From the NCBI RefSeq assembly GCF_002090175.1, contig NZ_BBRN01000003.1, positions 186,001 through 250,000 on the forward strand: 64,000 nucleotides of DNA. The letters run 5' to 3'. Positions 1 through 11,183 of the stretch are shown piece after piece. The stretch comes from Demequina sp. NBRC 110057 (GTDB taxonomy: Bacteria > Actinomycetota > Actinomycetes > Actinomycetales > Demequinaceae). Every line of letters starts with the position of its first letter. The first letter of the stretch is position 1. The notes beneath the pieces were generated by a model that saw only the letters and a list, made by a program, of their open reading frames with translations, was not told the DNA's origin and did no database searches. The position numbers were made by a program, and so were the translations under genes.

Positions 1-84
1 GACGAGCAGCTGGTGCGACGCCACCTCGGCGTCGGCGGGGTTCTCGCGCAGCGTGCGCAGGAAGAGAGAGGACATGCGAAGCAT
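1..84 (-). CDS. proS: Prolyl-tRNA synthetase, N-terminal fragment (cut by window edge)
   Basis: Only the first 28 codons are inside the window; the rest lies beyond the left edge. The translation begins [20 protein letters not shown], which matches the start of bacterial-type prolyl-tRNA synthetase as I remember it from Actinobacteria. The enzyme charges tRNA-Pro with proline. The ATG at 82-84 is preferred; a second in-frame ATG lies three codons downstream. In other Actinobacteria proS is found downstream of the ispG/GNAT genes on the same strand, which fits here. The call rests on a short stretch, so it is good but not certain. Confidence 0.8.
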   Translation of the reverse strand, partial: MLRMSSLFLRTLRENPADAEVASHQLLV

Positions 85-160
85 GGGGTTAAGCGTATCG
101 GGGGACCATATGCGATGCGCGCACCCCCGCCCGCGTCGCCCATGCGGCGCCGCCCCTCAA

Positions 161-203
161 CGGCGGAAGGCGCCGGCCCCGAGGGGACCGACGCCTTCCG
201 TCG
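161..203 (-). terminator. Hairpin terminator after the surface-repeat gene
   Basis: A 16-bp stem with two wobble pairs (arms 161-176 and 188-203) has a loop that is itself CCCC/GGGG complementary. It lies 11 bp past the stop of the minus-strand surface protein gene. There is no clear T run, as is common in GC-rich Actinobacteria. It also separates that gene from proS. Confidence 0.55.
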
Positions 204-213
204 AGGATGGCCG

Positions 214-2292
214 TCAGGCCGTGTGCGCGGTGCGGAAGAGGAACGCCGCCATCGCGTCACGAGTCGTCGCCGTGGTGGGGCGGTACTCGACGCCGTCCGA
301 GGTGGTCCAGCCCTGCGAGAGGCCAGCCTCGTACATCCACGTCATCGCCGGGGCGAAGACGCGAGAGTCCGAGACGTCGACGAACGGCGAGGTGCCTGCC
401 GGAGTGGGCTCGCCTGCCTGGCGCCACAGGAATGCGGCGAGCTGGTCGCGCTGAATGAGCGCCGCGCCGCGGAACTCGGCGCCACTCGGCGTGGCCCATC
501 CATTCGACAGCCCGGTCTGGCCCATCCACACGATGGCCTTCCAGTGAGCGGTCGCACCGGGCTTGCCAGCGATGGGCGAGACGTCGACGAACGGCCAGTC
601 ATTGCCCGTGATCGCCGGCGAACCCGCCTGGCGGTACAGGAACGCCGCGAAGGCGTCGCGCGTCGTGCCGGTCCAGGGGCGGTACTCCGCACCCGTTGCC
701 GTCGGCCAGCCCTTCGCGAGGCCCTCAGCCTGCATCCAGGCGATCTCCCCTGCGTGCGGCGTGTAGAACTCGGACGACGGGTCCGAGGTCACGTCCTCGA
801 ACGGCGCGCAGAAGTCCGACGGACGGTCGGCACCAAGCACCACGTTGTCAATCGGCAGGCCCTCGTAGGTGTTCGTCACGAGCCAGCCATAGCGGCTGCC
901 GCCGACAATCTCGGGGACACGGTCCGCGGCCTGGCCGCCGAGCTCCCACACACCGAGCGCATCGCCCGCGGCGTCGAGCACGGTGAGGTCGGCGTACAGC
1001 AGGCCATCCACAGCGTAGAAGGTGTGCTCGAGGGTGTACCAGCCGGACTCGGTGACAGACAAGGTGTCCTCGCCGTAGCCCGTCGCGCCCTTGCCGCCGA
1101 CGTTGTTGCCCGCGCCGATGGTCCATGTGCCGGCACCGTCGGCGCCGACGACGAACACGAAGTCACGCTGGTGCTTACCGTCCGTTCCGTTGACCGCGTG
1201 GGACCAGGTGAACTGGCCCTCGGCCGCTTCGGCGTCAAGGTAGAAGTCGGCGGACGTGGTGTAGCCGTCCTCCGGGAACAGCGTCGACTTGCCGCCGTAA
1301 TAGGTGGACACCATGGCATCCGCATCGTCACCGGTCTCGGGCGCGGTCGCGAAGTGGCACCCCGCCGACGCGAGAAGAGAGCTCTCGGACCAGCGCTGCG
1401 AGACGCTTGACAGGCCGTCGGTGCCGGACTCGAAGTCCTGCACGTAGGCCGTCACCTCGTCGATGGCCGTCGCCGGGCGCGCGGTGACCGTCATGTTGAG
1501 CGCGTATCCGGTGTAGTCACCGGTCGCGTGGAACGTCCCCTTCGCGTCGCCAGCGGCGTACATGTCCGCCCAGTCGGAGTCCACGTACAACTCGTCGGCG
1601 TCGACGTCGGCACCGATCGACGGCGCGTCGGGAACCGTGTCCAGGTTCAGCGAATCCCACGGACCGCTCGGCAGTTCACCGAAACGGCTCGTCGGGTACG
1701 AGAAGGACACGATCACATCGGAAGGGACCTGGATCCCCTCGTTCGCGAGGTCGAACGTGACGGGGACGGTGAAGCCGTTCTGGCAGGTCTCCTTGTCAGC
1801 GTCGTACCACTGGCTCGCGGAGCCACAGTTGTCGTCCGTGTCCGCGGACGGACGGAACGGGATCGCGAAGGTCTGTTCGTACGAAGCGATCTCTTCGCCC
1901 ACGGCGCCATCGACACCCACCTCGTAGAAGTGGACGGTCACAGGCTCCTCAAAGGTTGCCCCAGGAGTGGTCACGCAGTCGGCTCCGCTGCCCTGCTCGC
2001 AGGCCCAGCTGTTGAGCCCCACGGTGAGCGAGTCCAAGACACGTGCCTCGCCGGCGAGCGTAATGCGGTCGCCCATCTCGCGGGTCGAGGTCGCGGCGAA
2101 GCCGAAGCTCGGGTGAGACGCGGGCGCGACCGCCGGCATCGAGTTGTACACGGTGTCGACGCGCGGATCGCCGGTGGCCGAGCCACCCTCGGTCGCGGAC
2201 GCTGCGGACGCCGTCGCGAGACTCGCGCCCATCGCGACGAGCGCCATGCCCGCGATGGCGCCACTGCGCGCACGGGTATTTCTGATCAACAT
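214..2292 (-). CDS. Secreted surface protein with three C-terminal S-layer-homology-like repeats
   Basis: A 692-residue exported protein. Residues 1-33 form a Sec signal peptide (basic start, hydrophobic core, ending ATASAASA). The middle, roughly residues 40-490, looks like beta-rich extracellular domains; a stretch around 290-460 (FESGTDGLSSVSQRW onward) resembles a carbohydrate-binding or laminin-G-like sandwich, but this is only an impression. From about residue 497 three repeats of about 60 residues follow, each with a pattern like FVDVS...F...I.WM...GLS.GW....EYRP...TTRDAFAAFLYR, the S-layer-homology-like module found on many Micrococcales surface proteins and thought to hold them to the cell wall. 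It stands alone between proS and the ispG operon, with a 269-bp upstream gap (2293-2561) that probably holds its promoter. Its specific function is unknown. Confidence 0.75.
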   Translation of the reverse strand: MLIRNTRARSGAIAGMALVAMGASLATASAASATEGGSATGDPRVDTVYNSMPAVAPASHPSFGFAATSTREMGDRITLAGEARVLDSLTVGLNSWACEQGSGADCVTTPGATFEEPVTVHFYEVGVDGAVGEEIASYEQTFAIPFRPSADTDDNCGSASQWYDADKETCQNGFTVPVTFDLANEGIQVPSDVIVSFSYPTSRFGELPSGPWDSLNLDTVPDAPSIGADVDADELYVDSDWADMYAAGDAKGTFHATGDYTGYALNMTVTARPATAIDEVTAYVQDFESGTDGLSSVSQRWSESSLLASAGCHFATAPETGDDADAMVSTYYGGKSTLFPEDGYTTSADFYLDAEAAEGQFTWSHAVNGTDGKHQRDFVFVVGADGAGTWTIGAGNNVGGKGATGYGEDTLSVTESGWYTLEHTFYAVDGLLYADLTVLDAAGDALGVWELGGQAADRVPEIVGGSRYGWLVTNTYEGLPIDNVVLGADRPSDFCAPFEDVTSDPSSEFYTPHAGEIAWMQAEGLAKGWPTATGAEYRPWTGTTRDAFAAFLYRQAGSPAITGNDWPFVDVSPIAGKPGATAHWKAIVWMGQTGLSNGWATPSGAEFRGAALIQRDQLAAFLWRQAGEPTPAGTSPFVDVSDSRVFAPAMTWMYEAGLSQGWTTSDGVEYRPTTATTRDAMAAFLFRTAHTA

Positions 2293-2561
2293 TGATTTCC
2301 CTCAGCTCTTCGCCAGCGCCGCGCGTCGGCCCCTCCGACGCGCATGAAGCGTGCGCTGGCACGGGAGACGGTAGCGGGATGCCGAGGCGCCCACGAGGGG
2401 CATTTCGGACTCACTTACATCGGTGTGGGATATCCCACAGGCGACTCGTGACGTTCGTCCCGGAACGCCCGATATGCGACCCGCACCTGGGGAAACGAAT
2501 GTTCCCAACTTTGCGAAGGTGCAGCGTCAGAGCCCGGCCCCGCCGCGCGCCAGTCCGGCGC

Positions 2562-3481
2562 CTAAAACATCACCGTGGAGAACGCCCCGACCTCGCGGAA
2601 GCCGACCGCGCGGTAGGCGGAGATGGCGGAGCGATTGAAGTCGTTCACATACAGCGACACCGTCGGCGCCGTGTGGGAGTGGATCGCATCGACCACCCGC
2701 GCGAGCCCCGCCTGCGCGTGGCCGCGGCCGCGCGCGGACGGGTGCACCCACACGCCCTGCAGCTGGGCCACCCCGCCGCCCAGCGCGCCGACCTCGGCCT
2801 TGAAGACGACCTGGCGCCGGCCGTCGACCACGCCCATCTGCAGGTACGCGCGGCCCGCGCGGATGAGGTACCGCAGGCGCTCCTCGTAGGCGGCGCGGCC
2901 GTGGCGCATCGGGTCGTAGCCCACCTCGCCGATGAACATGTGGACGCACGCGGGAAGCAGCAGGTCGTAGTCCTCGAGGGTCGCCTGCCTGACCCCCTCG
3001 AGGGCGAGGGCGTCTGAACCGGCGAGCGCGCGCCGCGCGGGCTCCCCCTCGATCACCATGGAGACCTGGTGCTCGCGCACCTCCCGAGCGGGACCCCACC
3101 AGGGCTCCACGCGCCCCCACAGGTCGAGCGTGAGCGCCGCCTCGCCGACGATCGCGGCGGGCCGGCTGAGGCGGCCCACCATCGCGGCCGCGAGGTCGGC
3201 GCTGAGGTCGTCGGCGGCATCGGGATCGGCCTCGGGGGCGAGCGTCACGGTGAGGTTCGCGCCCGCCCACACGAGGCCGACCACCTCGCGGCCGAGGCCC
3301 ACGCGGCGACGCACGACCCACAGGCCCCCGGGGACGATTCCCGAGGCGGCGGCAGTGTCGAGGTGCATGCGTGCCACGACGTGGGCGACGGGATCGGCCT
3401 CCGTGAGGGCCGTGAGCGACGCGAGGTCGCGGCGCTGCGCCGGCGCCAGCGTGTGCTGGGCGCGCCGGAGCAGCGAGTCGG

Positions 3482-3485
<4 letters not shown>
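2562..3485 (-). CDS. GNAT family N-acetyltransferase with N-terminal DUF4081-like domain
   Basis: A 307-residue protein beginning [15 protein letters not shown]. The N-terminal half resembles the DUF4081 region that precedes a GNAT fold in many actinobacterial proteins; the C-terminal half carries the GNAT acetyl-CoA signature ([17 protein letters not shown], around residue 240) and the later [14 protein letters not shown] motif. The substrate is unknown. The ATG start overlaps the ispG stop by 4 bp (ATGA), so the two are translationally coupled. The reading frame is open further upstream, but that part is the shadow of ispG. The same gene follows ispG in M. tuberculosis, so the neighbourhood is conserved. 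Confidence 0.88.
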
Positions 3486-4636
<1,151 letters not shown>

Positions 4637-4670
4637 AGTCTCATTATCTCCTTACGGCTCGTGCGGGGGT

Positions 4671-5981
4671 TCACGCCACGGTGACGGGGGCGACGATGTC
4701 GGCGTAAATCAACACCGCGCCCATCACCAGCAGGAACGCGAACATCCCGTACGCGAGCGGCATCATGCGGGCAACGTCCACCGGGGCGGGCTTCGCCGCC
4801 CGGCGCACACGCGCCACGCCGTTCTTGATCCCCTGCCACAGGGCCGAGGCCACGTGGCCCCCGTCGAGCGGCACGAGCGGGATCATGTTGAACACGAACA
4901 GGGCAAGATTCAGTCCCCCGAGCAGCATCAGCATGTCGCCGATGCGCTGGGTCATGGTGTAGCCGTCGACGTCTGCGGAGGCGATCTCGCCAGCGACCTG
5001 GCCGACGCCCACGACGCCGATGACGGACGTCGCGTCGCGTTCCTCGAGGCCCATGGCGGCGCGTGCGGTGTGCCACAGCTGCTGGGGAAGGGTCGCGACC
5101 ACCTGGACGGTCTGGCCGAGGTAGTCCCAGGTCAGTTCGGCGCCCGCGGTGAGGGGCTGACGCTGCACCTCGACCTCCGAGTACATGCCGAGGTAGCCCA
5201 CGGTCTCGGTGACGGCGCCGCCGTCCTCGTCCACGACGGCCTGGCCCGCCTCGTCGGTGACCACGCGCTCGCGCTCGGCCGGCGTGACGGCGAGGGTCAT
5301 GGGCTCGCCGCCGCGCACGATGTCGACGTCGATGGTCTCGCCGGGAGATGCAGCGATGAGCGCGGTCGCCTGGTCCCAGTCGGTGACCTCCTGGCCGTCG
5401 ACGGCGGTCAGGGTGTCGCCCGCCTCGAGGCCGGCCTCGGCCGCGGGCGAGGCGGGGTCGTCCGCGGTGCACTCGGTGGACCCGACGGCGGGCACACACG
5501 GCACCACGGAGTCGACGGTGAGGGTCGCCGTGGGAGTGCCGATGGTGGACAGCACGCCGGTGAACAGCACCACGGCGATCACGAGGTTGACCAGCGGGCC
5601 ACCCATCATCACGATGACCTTGCGCCACCACGTCAGGTGGTAGAAGGCGCGGTGATCCTCGCCGGGCTGAATCTCCTCCACGGCGGCCTCGCGCGACTCC
5701 TCGATGAGGCGCGACGCCCAGCCGGTACCGCGCACGGGCTTGACGGCCCCCGCAGGCGGAATCATGCCGACAAGGCGCACGTAGCCGCCGAGCGGGATCG
5801 CCTTCACGCCGTACTCGGTCTCCTTGCCGCGGCGGGACCACAGCTTGGGGCCGAAGCCCACGAAGTACTCGCTGACACGGACGCCGAAGCGCTTGGCGGG
5901 GATCATGTGCCCCAGCTCGTGCAGCGCGATGGAGATCAGCAGGCCGACGATGAGCACGACGACGCCGATGACGGTTGCCAT
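4671..5981 (-). CDS. Site-2 intramembrane zinc metalloprotease, M50 family (RseP/Rip1-like)
   Basis: A 436-residue integral membrane protease. The zinc motif HELGH is at residues 21-25, inside the first transmembrane segment. A central region from about residue 130 to 270 contains PDZ-like sequence (GLEAGDTLTAVDGQEV). The third zinc ligand lies in the C-terminal membrane motif NMIPLVPLDGGHV. In Actinobacteria this family (Rip1) cleaves anti-sigma factors and other membrane proteins and sits between dxr and ispG, exactly as here. The gene starts 15 bp after dxr ends. An anti-sigma substrate is possible (a RskA-like partner is encoded at the right edge), but that link is inference. Confidence 0.93.
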   Translation of the reverse strand: MATVIGVVVLIVGLLISIALHELGHMIPAKRFGVRVSEYFVGFGPKLWSRRGKETEYGVKAIPLGGYVRLVGMIPPAGAVKPVRGTGWASRLIEESREAAVEEIQPGEDHRAFYHLTWWRKVIVMMGGPLVNLVIAVVLFTGVLSTIGTPTATLTVDSVVPCVPAVGSTECTADDPASPAAEAGLEAGDTLTAVDGQEVTDWDQATALIAASPGETIDVDIVRGGEPMTLAVTPAERERVVTDEAGQAVVDEDGGAVTETVGYLGMYSEVEVQRQPLTAGAELTWDYLGQTVQVVATLPQQLWHTARAAMGLEERDATSVIGVVGVGQVAGEIASADVDGYTMTQRIGDMLMLLGGLNLALFVFNMIPLVPLDGGHVASALWQGIKNGVARVRRAAKPAPVDVARMMPLAYGMFAFLLVMGAVLIYADIVAPVTVA

Positions 5982-5996
5982 ATACCTACCCTAGGG

Positions 5997-7148
5997 TCAG
6001 CGCGCGCCGGCGATGCTCGCGCGAGCACTCTCGCGCGCCCATCGCTCGGCCGCGTCCACGGCCTCCAGCGACAGCTCGCCGGGGGCCTCATACGCCTCCA
6101 CAACGCGCCGCACCGTCTCGACGATCCCGAGGAACGGCAGGCGCCCGTCGATGAAGGCCGCGACGCACTCCTCGTTGGCGGCGTTGAACACCGCGGGGTG
6201 CAGGGCCGATGCCGCGACGGCGGCCCGTGCGACGCGGATCGCGGGGAACGCGTCCTCGTCGAGCGGCGCAAACGTCCAGGTGCCCGCCTGGGTCCAGTCC
6301 ATCGCGGGGGCGGCGTCGGCGATCCGCGCCGGCCAGGCAAGGCCGAGCGCGATAGGCAGGCGCATGTCGGGCGGAGACACCTGGGCGAGCGTGGAGCCGT
6401 CCACGAACTCGACCATCGAGTGCACGATCGACTGCGCGTGGACCACGACGTCGATGCGGTCCATCGGGATGTCGAACAACCGGTGGGCCTCGATGACCTC
6501 GAGCGCCTTGTTCACCATGGACGCGGAGTTGATGGTGACGACGGCGCCCATGTCCCACGTGGGGTGACGCAGCGCATCGGCCGCCGTCACGTCGGCAAGC
6601 GAGGCGCGGTCGCGACCGCGGAAGGCTCCCCCGGAGGCAGTGACGACGAGGCGGCGCACCTCCCCCGCCGTGCCGCCGCGCAGGCACTGCGCCAGGGCCG
6701 AATGCTCGGAGTCGACGGGCACGATCTGGTCGGGGCGCCTCATGGCCGCCTTGACGAGCGCGCCTCCCGCGACGAGCGACTCCTTGTTCGCCAGCGCGAG
6801 AGTGCTGCCTGCCTCGAGCGCCGCCAGGGTCGGACGTAGCCCCACGGAGCCCGTGATGCCGTTGAGCACCACATCGGCGCCGCGCCGCGCGGCCTCGATC
6901 ACGGCATCGGCCCCGCCTGCCACCTCGATCCCGGGAAGGCGCGAGGAGATCGATGCCGCGGCGTCGGCGTTCGCGACGGCCACGAAGGCGGGGGCGAGCG
7001 CGCGCGCCTGCTCCACCACAAGGTCCGGGTCGGAGCCGCCTGCGGCGAGGGCGACCACGTCGTAGTCACCGGGGTTGCGCCCGATGACGTCGATCGCCTG
7101 CGTACCGATCGAGCCTGTCGAGCCCAGGAGCGCGACGGAACGCGTCAC
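5997..7148 (-). CDS. dxr: 1-deoxy-D-xylulose-5-phosphate reductoisomerase
   Basis: A 383-residue NADPH-dependent enzyme that makes MEP from DXP in the isoprenoid pathway. The NADPH-binding loop LLGSTGSIGTQAIDVI is at residues 6-21; the substrate and metal region includes ANKESLVAGG and VPVDSEHSALAQCL, and the flexible loop contains HPTWDMG. I chose the GTG start at 7148 because it begins the protein right at the nucleotide-binding strand and overlaps the stop of the DivIVA-like gene by 4 bp (GTGA). Longer in-frame extensions read through that neighbour and are not credible. Confidence 0.96.
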   Translation of the reverse strand: MTRSVALLGSTGSIGTQAIDVIGRNPGDYDVVALAAGGSDPDLVVEQARALAPAFVAVANADAAASISSRLPGIEVAGGADAVIEAARRGADVVLNGITGSVGLRPTLAALEAGSTLALANKESLVAGGALVKAAMRRPDQIVPVDSEHSALAQCLRGGTAGEVRRLVVTASGGAFRGRDRASLADVTAADALRHPTWDMGAVVTINSASMVNKALEVIEAHRLFDIPMDRIDVVVHAQSIVHSMVEFVDGSTLAQVSPPDMRLPIALGLAWPARIADAAPAMDWTQAGTWTFAPLDEDAFPAIRVARAAVAASALHPAVFNAANEECVAAFIDGRLPFLGIVETVRRVVEAYEAPGELSLEAVDAAERWARESARASIAGAR

Positions 7149-7702
7149 TGGGCGCCGAGCAGGATGTCGACCGAGCGGGCCAGGTACACGTCGACCACGC
7201 GCTCCGAGTACGCCTTCTTGCCACGACGGTGGCCGAAGGTCACGCCCCGCACCTCGTCGGCGCTGAGCGGCGAGCCCTGGTCGAAGAACGCGACGAGCCT
7301 GTCGAGGATCTCGTCCACGTCCTTGGCGTCGTAGCCCTTGGACAGTCCCGACGGGTGGTCGAAGCGCTCGCCGGAGGGGCGACGCAGGCGCGGGTAGAGG
7401 GCCTGCGCGCGGTCGGCGAGGTCGCGCATCCACGCGTCGGGGCCGTGCTCCTTGGAGTAGCGCTCCCTGATGCGGGTCGCGAAGGCCGTCTCCAGCCTGT
7501 CGAGCGCGGCGTCGACGGCCGCTGTCGAGTAGCCGCCGTGCTTGAGGTCGAAGCTGGCGCGACGCACGTCGAACGGGGCGAAGTCCTCGGGGATGCCCGG
7601 CTCCTCGTACGCGGTGCGCGCGCGCCCGAAGAACTCGTCCACGTCCGCCCGGTCGTAGCCCAGGCGCGTGGCGCCCACCTTCGGGAACAGCAGCTCCGCC
7701 AC
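7145..7702 (-). CDS. DivIVA-domain repeat protein
   Basis: A 185-residue protein made of four short repeats in which an F-x-x-x-R/K-x-x-x-GY-x-x-x-x-VD pattern precedes a short helix: near residues 5, 45, 100 and 145 (for example ATRLGYDRADVDEFF and LSKGYDAKDVDEILDRL). This is the DivIVA-domain module seen in several actinobacterial proteins; full-length DivIVA/Wag31 marks curved membrane and cell poles, but this protein lacks the long coiled coil. Translation starts at a GTG immediately after the rlmN stop, and its Shine-Dalgarno AAGGAGG lies inside the last codons of rlmN, a clear case of coupling. Function is not known. Confidence 0.8.
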   Translation of the reverse strand: MAELLFPKVGATRLGYDRADVDEFFGRARTAYEEPGIPEDFAPFDVRRASFDLKHGGYSTAAVDAALDRLETAFATRIRERYSKEHGPDAWMRDLADRAQALYPRLRRPSGERFDHPSGLSKGYDAKDVDEILDRLVAFFDQGSPLSADEVRGVTFGHRRGKKAYSERVVDVYLARSVDILLGAQ

Positions 7703-8815
7703 CTATACCTCCTTGATCGCCAGCTGACCGCAGGCGCCGTCGATATCACTGCCTCGAGTATCCCGGATCGTCGTCGGAATTCCGTGAGCACGCAGCGTGC
7801 GGACGAATTCTTCTTCGACGGCGGGGTCGGAGGCTGTCCACTTGGAGCCCGGGGTCGGGTTCAGGGGGATGGGGTTGACGTGCACCCAGTTGTCGCCGCG
7901 CGCCTTGAGCTTGCGGCCCAGCAGGTCGGCGCGGTGGGCGTGGTCGTTCATGTCGCGAATGAGCGCGTACTCGATGGACACGCGCCGGCCCGTGGCGTCG
8001 AAGTAGCGGCGGGCGGCGTCGAGCGCCTCGTCCACCGACCAGCGGGTGTTGATGGGCACCAGCTCGTTGCGCAGCTCGTCGTCCGGCGCGTGGAGGCTGA
8101 GGGCGAGCGTCACGGGGATGCCCTCCTTCGCAAGCTTGTCAATCGCCGGCACGAGTCCCACCGTGGACACGGTGACGTGGCGCGTGGACAGGCCGAAGCC
8201 CTCGGGCGCGGGCGCCACCAGGGCGCGCACGGTGGCGATGACGGCCTTGTAGTTGGCCAGGGGCTCGCCCATGCCCATGAACACCACGTTGGACAGTCGT
8301 ACGGGGTCTCCCCCGAGCTCGCCGTCGCGCGCCGCGCGGGCCGCCAGGCGGACCTGCTCGATGATCTCCGCCGCGGACAGGTTGCGGGTCAGGCCCATCT
8401 GGCCCGTCGCGCAGAACGGGCAGGCCATGCCGCAGCCGGCCTGGCTCGTGACGCACAGGGTCGCGCGCTCGGGGTACTTCATGAGCACCGACTCGACCTT
8501 GACGTTGTCGTGCAGCGCCCACAGCGTCTTGAGCGTGGCGCCGCCGTCGGCCTCGAGCTGCGTGACCTTCTTCATCAGGGGCGGGAAGACCGCCTCGGTC
8601 AGAGGACCCTTCGCCTCGGCGGGAAGGTCGGTCATCTCGTCGGGATCGACGGTCAGGTGCGCGTAGTAGTGGTTCGCGAGCTGCTTGGCGCGGAACGACG
8701 GCAGGCCGTGCTCGCGCATGAGCGCCGCGCGCTCGTCGTGGCTCAGGTCGGCAAAGTGCTGCGGCGGCTTGCCGCGGCGCGGTGCGGCCATCTGCAGGAC
8801 GGGTCGGTCGGTCAT
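7703..8815 (-). CDS. rlmN: 23S rRNA (adenine2503-C2) / tRNA methyltransferase, radical SAM
   Basis: A 370-residue radical SAM enzyme that methylates C2 of A2503 in 23S rRNA and A37 in some tRNAs. The CxxxCxxC cluster motif is seen as CGMACPFC around residue 125; the resolving cysteine is in [10 protein letters not shown] close to the C-terminus. The ATG chosen begins [15 protein letters not shown] and overlaps the cdsA stop by 4 bp (ATGA). The position between cdsA and dxr is the usual actinobacterial one. Length and motif spacing are normal. Confidence 0.96.
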   Translation of the reverse strand: MTDRPVLQMAAPRRGKPPQHFADLSHDERAALMREHGLPSFRAKQLANHYYAHLTVDPDEMTDLPAEAKGPLTEAVFPPLMKKVTQLEADGGATLKTLWALHDNVKVESVLMKYPERATLCVTSQAGCGMACPFCATGQMGLTRNLSAAEIIEQVRLAARAARDGELGGDPVRLSNVVFMGMGEPLANYKAVIATVRALVAPAPEGFGLSTRHVTVSTVGLVPAIDKLAKEGIPVTLALSLHAPDDELRNELVPINTRWSVDEALDAARRYFDATGRRVSIEYALIRDMNDHAHRADLLGRKLKARGDNWVHVNPIPLNPTPGSKWTASDPAVEEEFVRTLRAHGIPTTIRDTRGSDIDGACGQLAIKEV

Positions 8816-9765
8816 GACACCCCCAGGAAGAATGCGAAGACGACGTAGCCGGCGGGGGCGGCTACGAGGATGGAGTCGAGCCTGTCCAGGATCCCACCGT
8901 GGCCGGGGATGAGGCTCGACATGTCCTTGACCTGAAGGTCCCGCTTGAGCGCGGACTCCACCAGGTCGCCGAGGACGGCGGCAAGACAGCAGGCGATGCC
9001 GGCGGCGGTTCCGATCCACCAGCGGCCGTCGTACAGGACGAAGGCCGCGATGGTCGCGGCCAGGGTGCCGAGCACGACTCCCCCGGCGAAGCCCTCCCAG
9101 GTCTTCTTGGGGCTGACGCGCTTGGCCATCGGGTGCTTGCCGATCATCATGCCGGTCAGCAGCCCGCCGGTGTCGTTGCCGACGACGGCGAGGACAAGGA
9201 TCAGCACGCGGGTCCAGCCGTTGCCGGCGGTCTCCATGAGGATCAGGAAGCTTGCCAGGAACGGGATCCACAGCAGCGTGAGCACCGACGCCATCGCATC
9301 GGCCATGGTGTTCTCGATGCGTTCGTCGCCCACACGCCAGGCGACGACGCCACCGCAGGCCACCATCAGCGCCACCACGAGGCCCTCGGCCCCGCCGAAG
9401 TACGTCGCGACGCCCATGCCAAGGGTCGCCACCACCGTGGGGACCATGGCGAGGCGGCGGTCATGGTGACGCAGAGCGGTGCGCCATTCCAGCACCGCGG
9501 CGACGCACACCAGCATGAGCAGGATCGAGAAGACCTCGACGTCCCACCACGCGACGACGAGCGCCGCGACAAGGATCACGACGCCGACGGCGGTCGCGAT
9601 GGGCATGTTGCGGCCCGCACGCGACACGGGTGCCACCTGCGGGACAGGTGCCTCCACGCCGGAGACGAGCGGGGCATCGGCCACCCCCACCACACGCTCC
9701 TCGATACCGCTCCCCTGAACGGGGGCGGCGGGAGCGGCGGCGGGCCGGCGGCGAAAGATGCTCAT
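8812..9765 (-). CDS. cdsA: Phosphatidate cytidylyltransferase (CDP-diacylglycerol synthase)
   Basis: A 317-residue polytopic membrane enzyme that makes CDP-diacylglycerol, the branch point for phosphatidylglycerol, cardiolipin and phosphatidylinositol lipids. After a short Ala/Pro-rich cytosolic head (to about residue 50) there are about eight hydrophobic segments. The family signature is present near the C-terminus ([17 protein letters not shown] followed by [12 protein letters not shown]), and [12 protein letters not shown] marks the preceding loop. It follows frr by 23 bp and overlaps rlmN, so it is probably expressed with the translation genes upstream. Confidence 0.95.
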   Translation of the reverse strand: MSIFRRRPAAAPAAPVQGSGIEERVVGVADAPLVSGVEAPVPQVAPVSRAGRNMPIATAVGVVILVAALVVAWWDVEVFSILLMLVCVAAVLEWRTALRHHDRRLAMVPTVVATLGMGVATYFGGAEGLVVALMVACGGVVAWRVGDERIENTMADAMASVLTLLWIPFLASFLILMETAGNGWTRVLILVLAVVGNDTGGLLTGMMIGKHPMAKRVSPKKTWEGFAGGVVLGTLAATIAAFVLYDGRWWIGTAAGIACCLAAVLGDLVESALKRDLQVKDMSSLIPGHGGILDRLDSILVAAPAGYVVFAFFLGVS

Positions 9766-9788
9766 GTCGACCCGAGGGCCGCTCGAGG

Positions 9789-10346
9789 TCAGACCTCGAG
9801 CAGCTCGCTCTCCTTGGACGCCAGCAGCGCGTCGACGGCGTCGACGTGCTTCTTGGTCATGCCGTCGAGCTCCTTCTCGGCGCGCGAGCCCTCGTCCTCG
9901 CCCACCTCGCCGTCCTTGACGGCGGAGTCGATCTGGTCCTTGGCCTTGCGACGCATGTTGCGCACGGTGACGCGCGCGTCCTCGGCCTTGGACTTGGCCA
10001 GCTTCACGTAGTCGCGGCGGCGCTCCTCGGTCAGCTGCGGCATGACGATGCGCAGCACGTTGCCGTCGTCCGACGGGTTCACGCCGAGGTCCGAGTTGCG
10101 CAGGGCGGTCTCGATGTCCTTCTTGGCGGAGGCGTCGTAGGGCGAGATCAGCACCATGCGGGCCTCGGGAACCGAGATGGCGGCGATCTGCTGCAGCGGC
10201 GTGGGCGCACCGTAGTAGTCGACGGTGATGTTGGCGAACATCGCCGCGGACGCCTGGCCCGAGCGGATGGACGCAAAGTTGTCCTTGGCGACCGCGATGG
10301 CGCGGTCCATGTTTTCCTCTGCCTCGAGGAGGATCTCGTCGATCAC
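9789..10346 (-). CDS. frr: Ribosome recycling factor
   Basis: A 185-residue protein that, with EF-G, splits post-termination ribosomes. The start [16 protein letters not shown] and the C-terminal helix ([21 protein letters not shown]) match the tRNA-mimic three-helix bundle of RRF, and the length is exact for the family. Translation begins at GTG 10346 with an AAGGAG Shine-Dalgarno upstream. It lies 35 bp downstream of pyrH, the normal bacterial order. Confidence 0.97.
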   Translation of the reverse strand: MIDEILLEAEENMDRAIAVAKDNFASIRSGQASAAMFANITVDYYGAPTPLQQIAAISVPEARMVLISPYDASAKKDIETALRNSDLGVNPSDDGNVLRIVMPQLTEERRRDYVKLAKSKAEDARVTVRNMRRKAKDQIDSAVKDGEVGEDEGSRAEKELDGMTKKHVDAVDALLASKESELLEV

Positions 10347-10381
10347 GTCTGTCTCCTTACGCTGATGTACTGTCGCGCCGG

Positions 10382-11131
10382 TCAGGCGGTGACCAGGGTG
10401 CCGATTCTGTCACCCAGGAGGGCGCGGGTCACATTTCCAGGGGTGTCCAGCCCGAACACCTGCATGGGCATCCGGTTCTCCATGGCGAGCGAGAACGCCG
10501 CGGCGTCCATGACCGCGAGGCGCTTCACCAGCGCCTCGGCGTAGGTCAGGTGCTCGAGGCGCTCGGCGTCGGGGTCCTTACGGGGGTCGGCGGAGTACAC
10601 CGCGTCCACGCCGTTCTTACCCATCAGCACCTCGGAGCAGCGGGTCTCGAGGGCCCGCTGGAGGGAGACGGTGTCGGTGGAGAAGTAGGGCATGCCCGCG
10701 CCGGCGGCGAAGATCACCACGCGGCCCTTCTCCATGTGGCGAATGGCCCTCAGCGGCAGGTACGACTCGGCGACCTGACCCATGGTGATGGCGGTCTGCA
10801 CGCGCGTCGTGACGCCTGCCTGCTCGAGGAAGTCCTGCAGGGCGAGGGCGTTCATGACGGTGCCCAGCATGCCCATGTAGTCAGCGCGCGAGCGCTCCAT
10901 GCCGCGCTCGGACAGCTCGGCTCCGCGGAAGAAGTTGCCGCCGCCCACGACCACGGCGACCTGCACGCCCTGGCGCACAGCATCGGCGATCTCGCGGGAG
11001 ACGCGGCTCACCACGTCGGGGTCGAGGCCGAGCTTGCCTCCGCCGAACATCTCGCCGGAGAGCTTCAGCAGAACGCGCCGCTGCGCCGTGGAGTCCCCCG
11101 CGCCCGTCGTCATGTCACTGTCGTCGGGCAT
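10382..11131 (-). CDS. pyrH: Uridylate (UMP) kinase
   Basis: A 249-residue amino-acid-kinase-fold enzyme that phosphorylates UMP to UDP, usually hexameric and regulated by GTP and UTP. The phosphate-binding start [13 protein letters not shown] is at residues 20-32, and the later segments [10 protein letters not shown] and [11 protein letters not shown] are typical. The ATG at 11131 is chosen because an ideal AGGAGG sits eight bases upstream; a longer frame exists but lacks such a site. The gene lies between tsf and frr as in most bacteria. Confidence 0.97.
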   Translation of the reverse strand: MPDDSDMTTGAGDSTAQRRVLLKLSGEMFGGGKLGLDPDVVSRVSREIADAVRQGVQVAVVVGGGNFFRGAELSERGMERSRADYMGMLGTVMNALALQDFLEQAGVTTRVQTAITMGQVAESYLPLRAIRHMEKGRVVIFAAGAGMPYFSTDTVSLQRALETRCSEVLMGKNGVDAVYSADPRKDPDAERLEHLTYAEALVKRLAVMDAAAFSLAMENRMPMQVFGLDTPGNVTRALLGDRIGTLVTA

Positions 11132-11183
11132 GGGGTTCCTCCTAGGCGTAGCGGCGCGTTGCTGTCTGAATGGGGTGTGGAGA

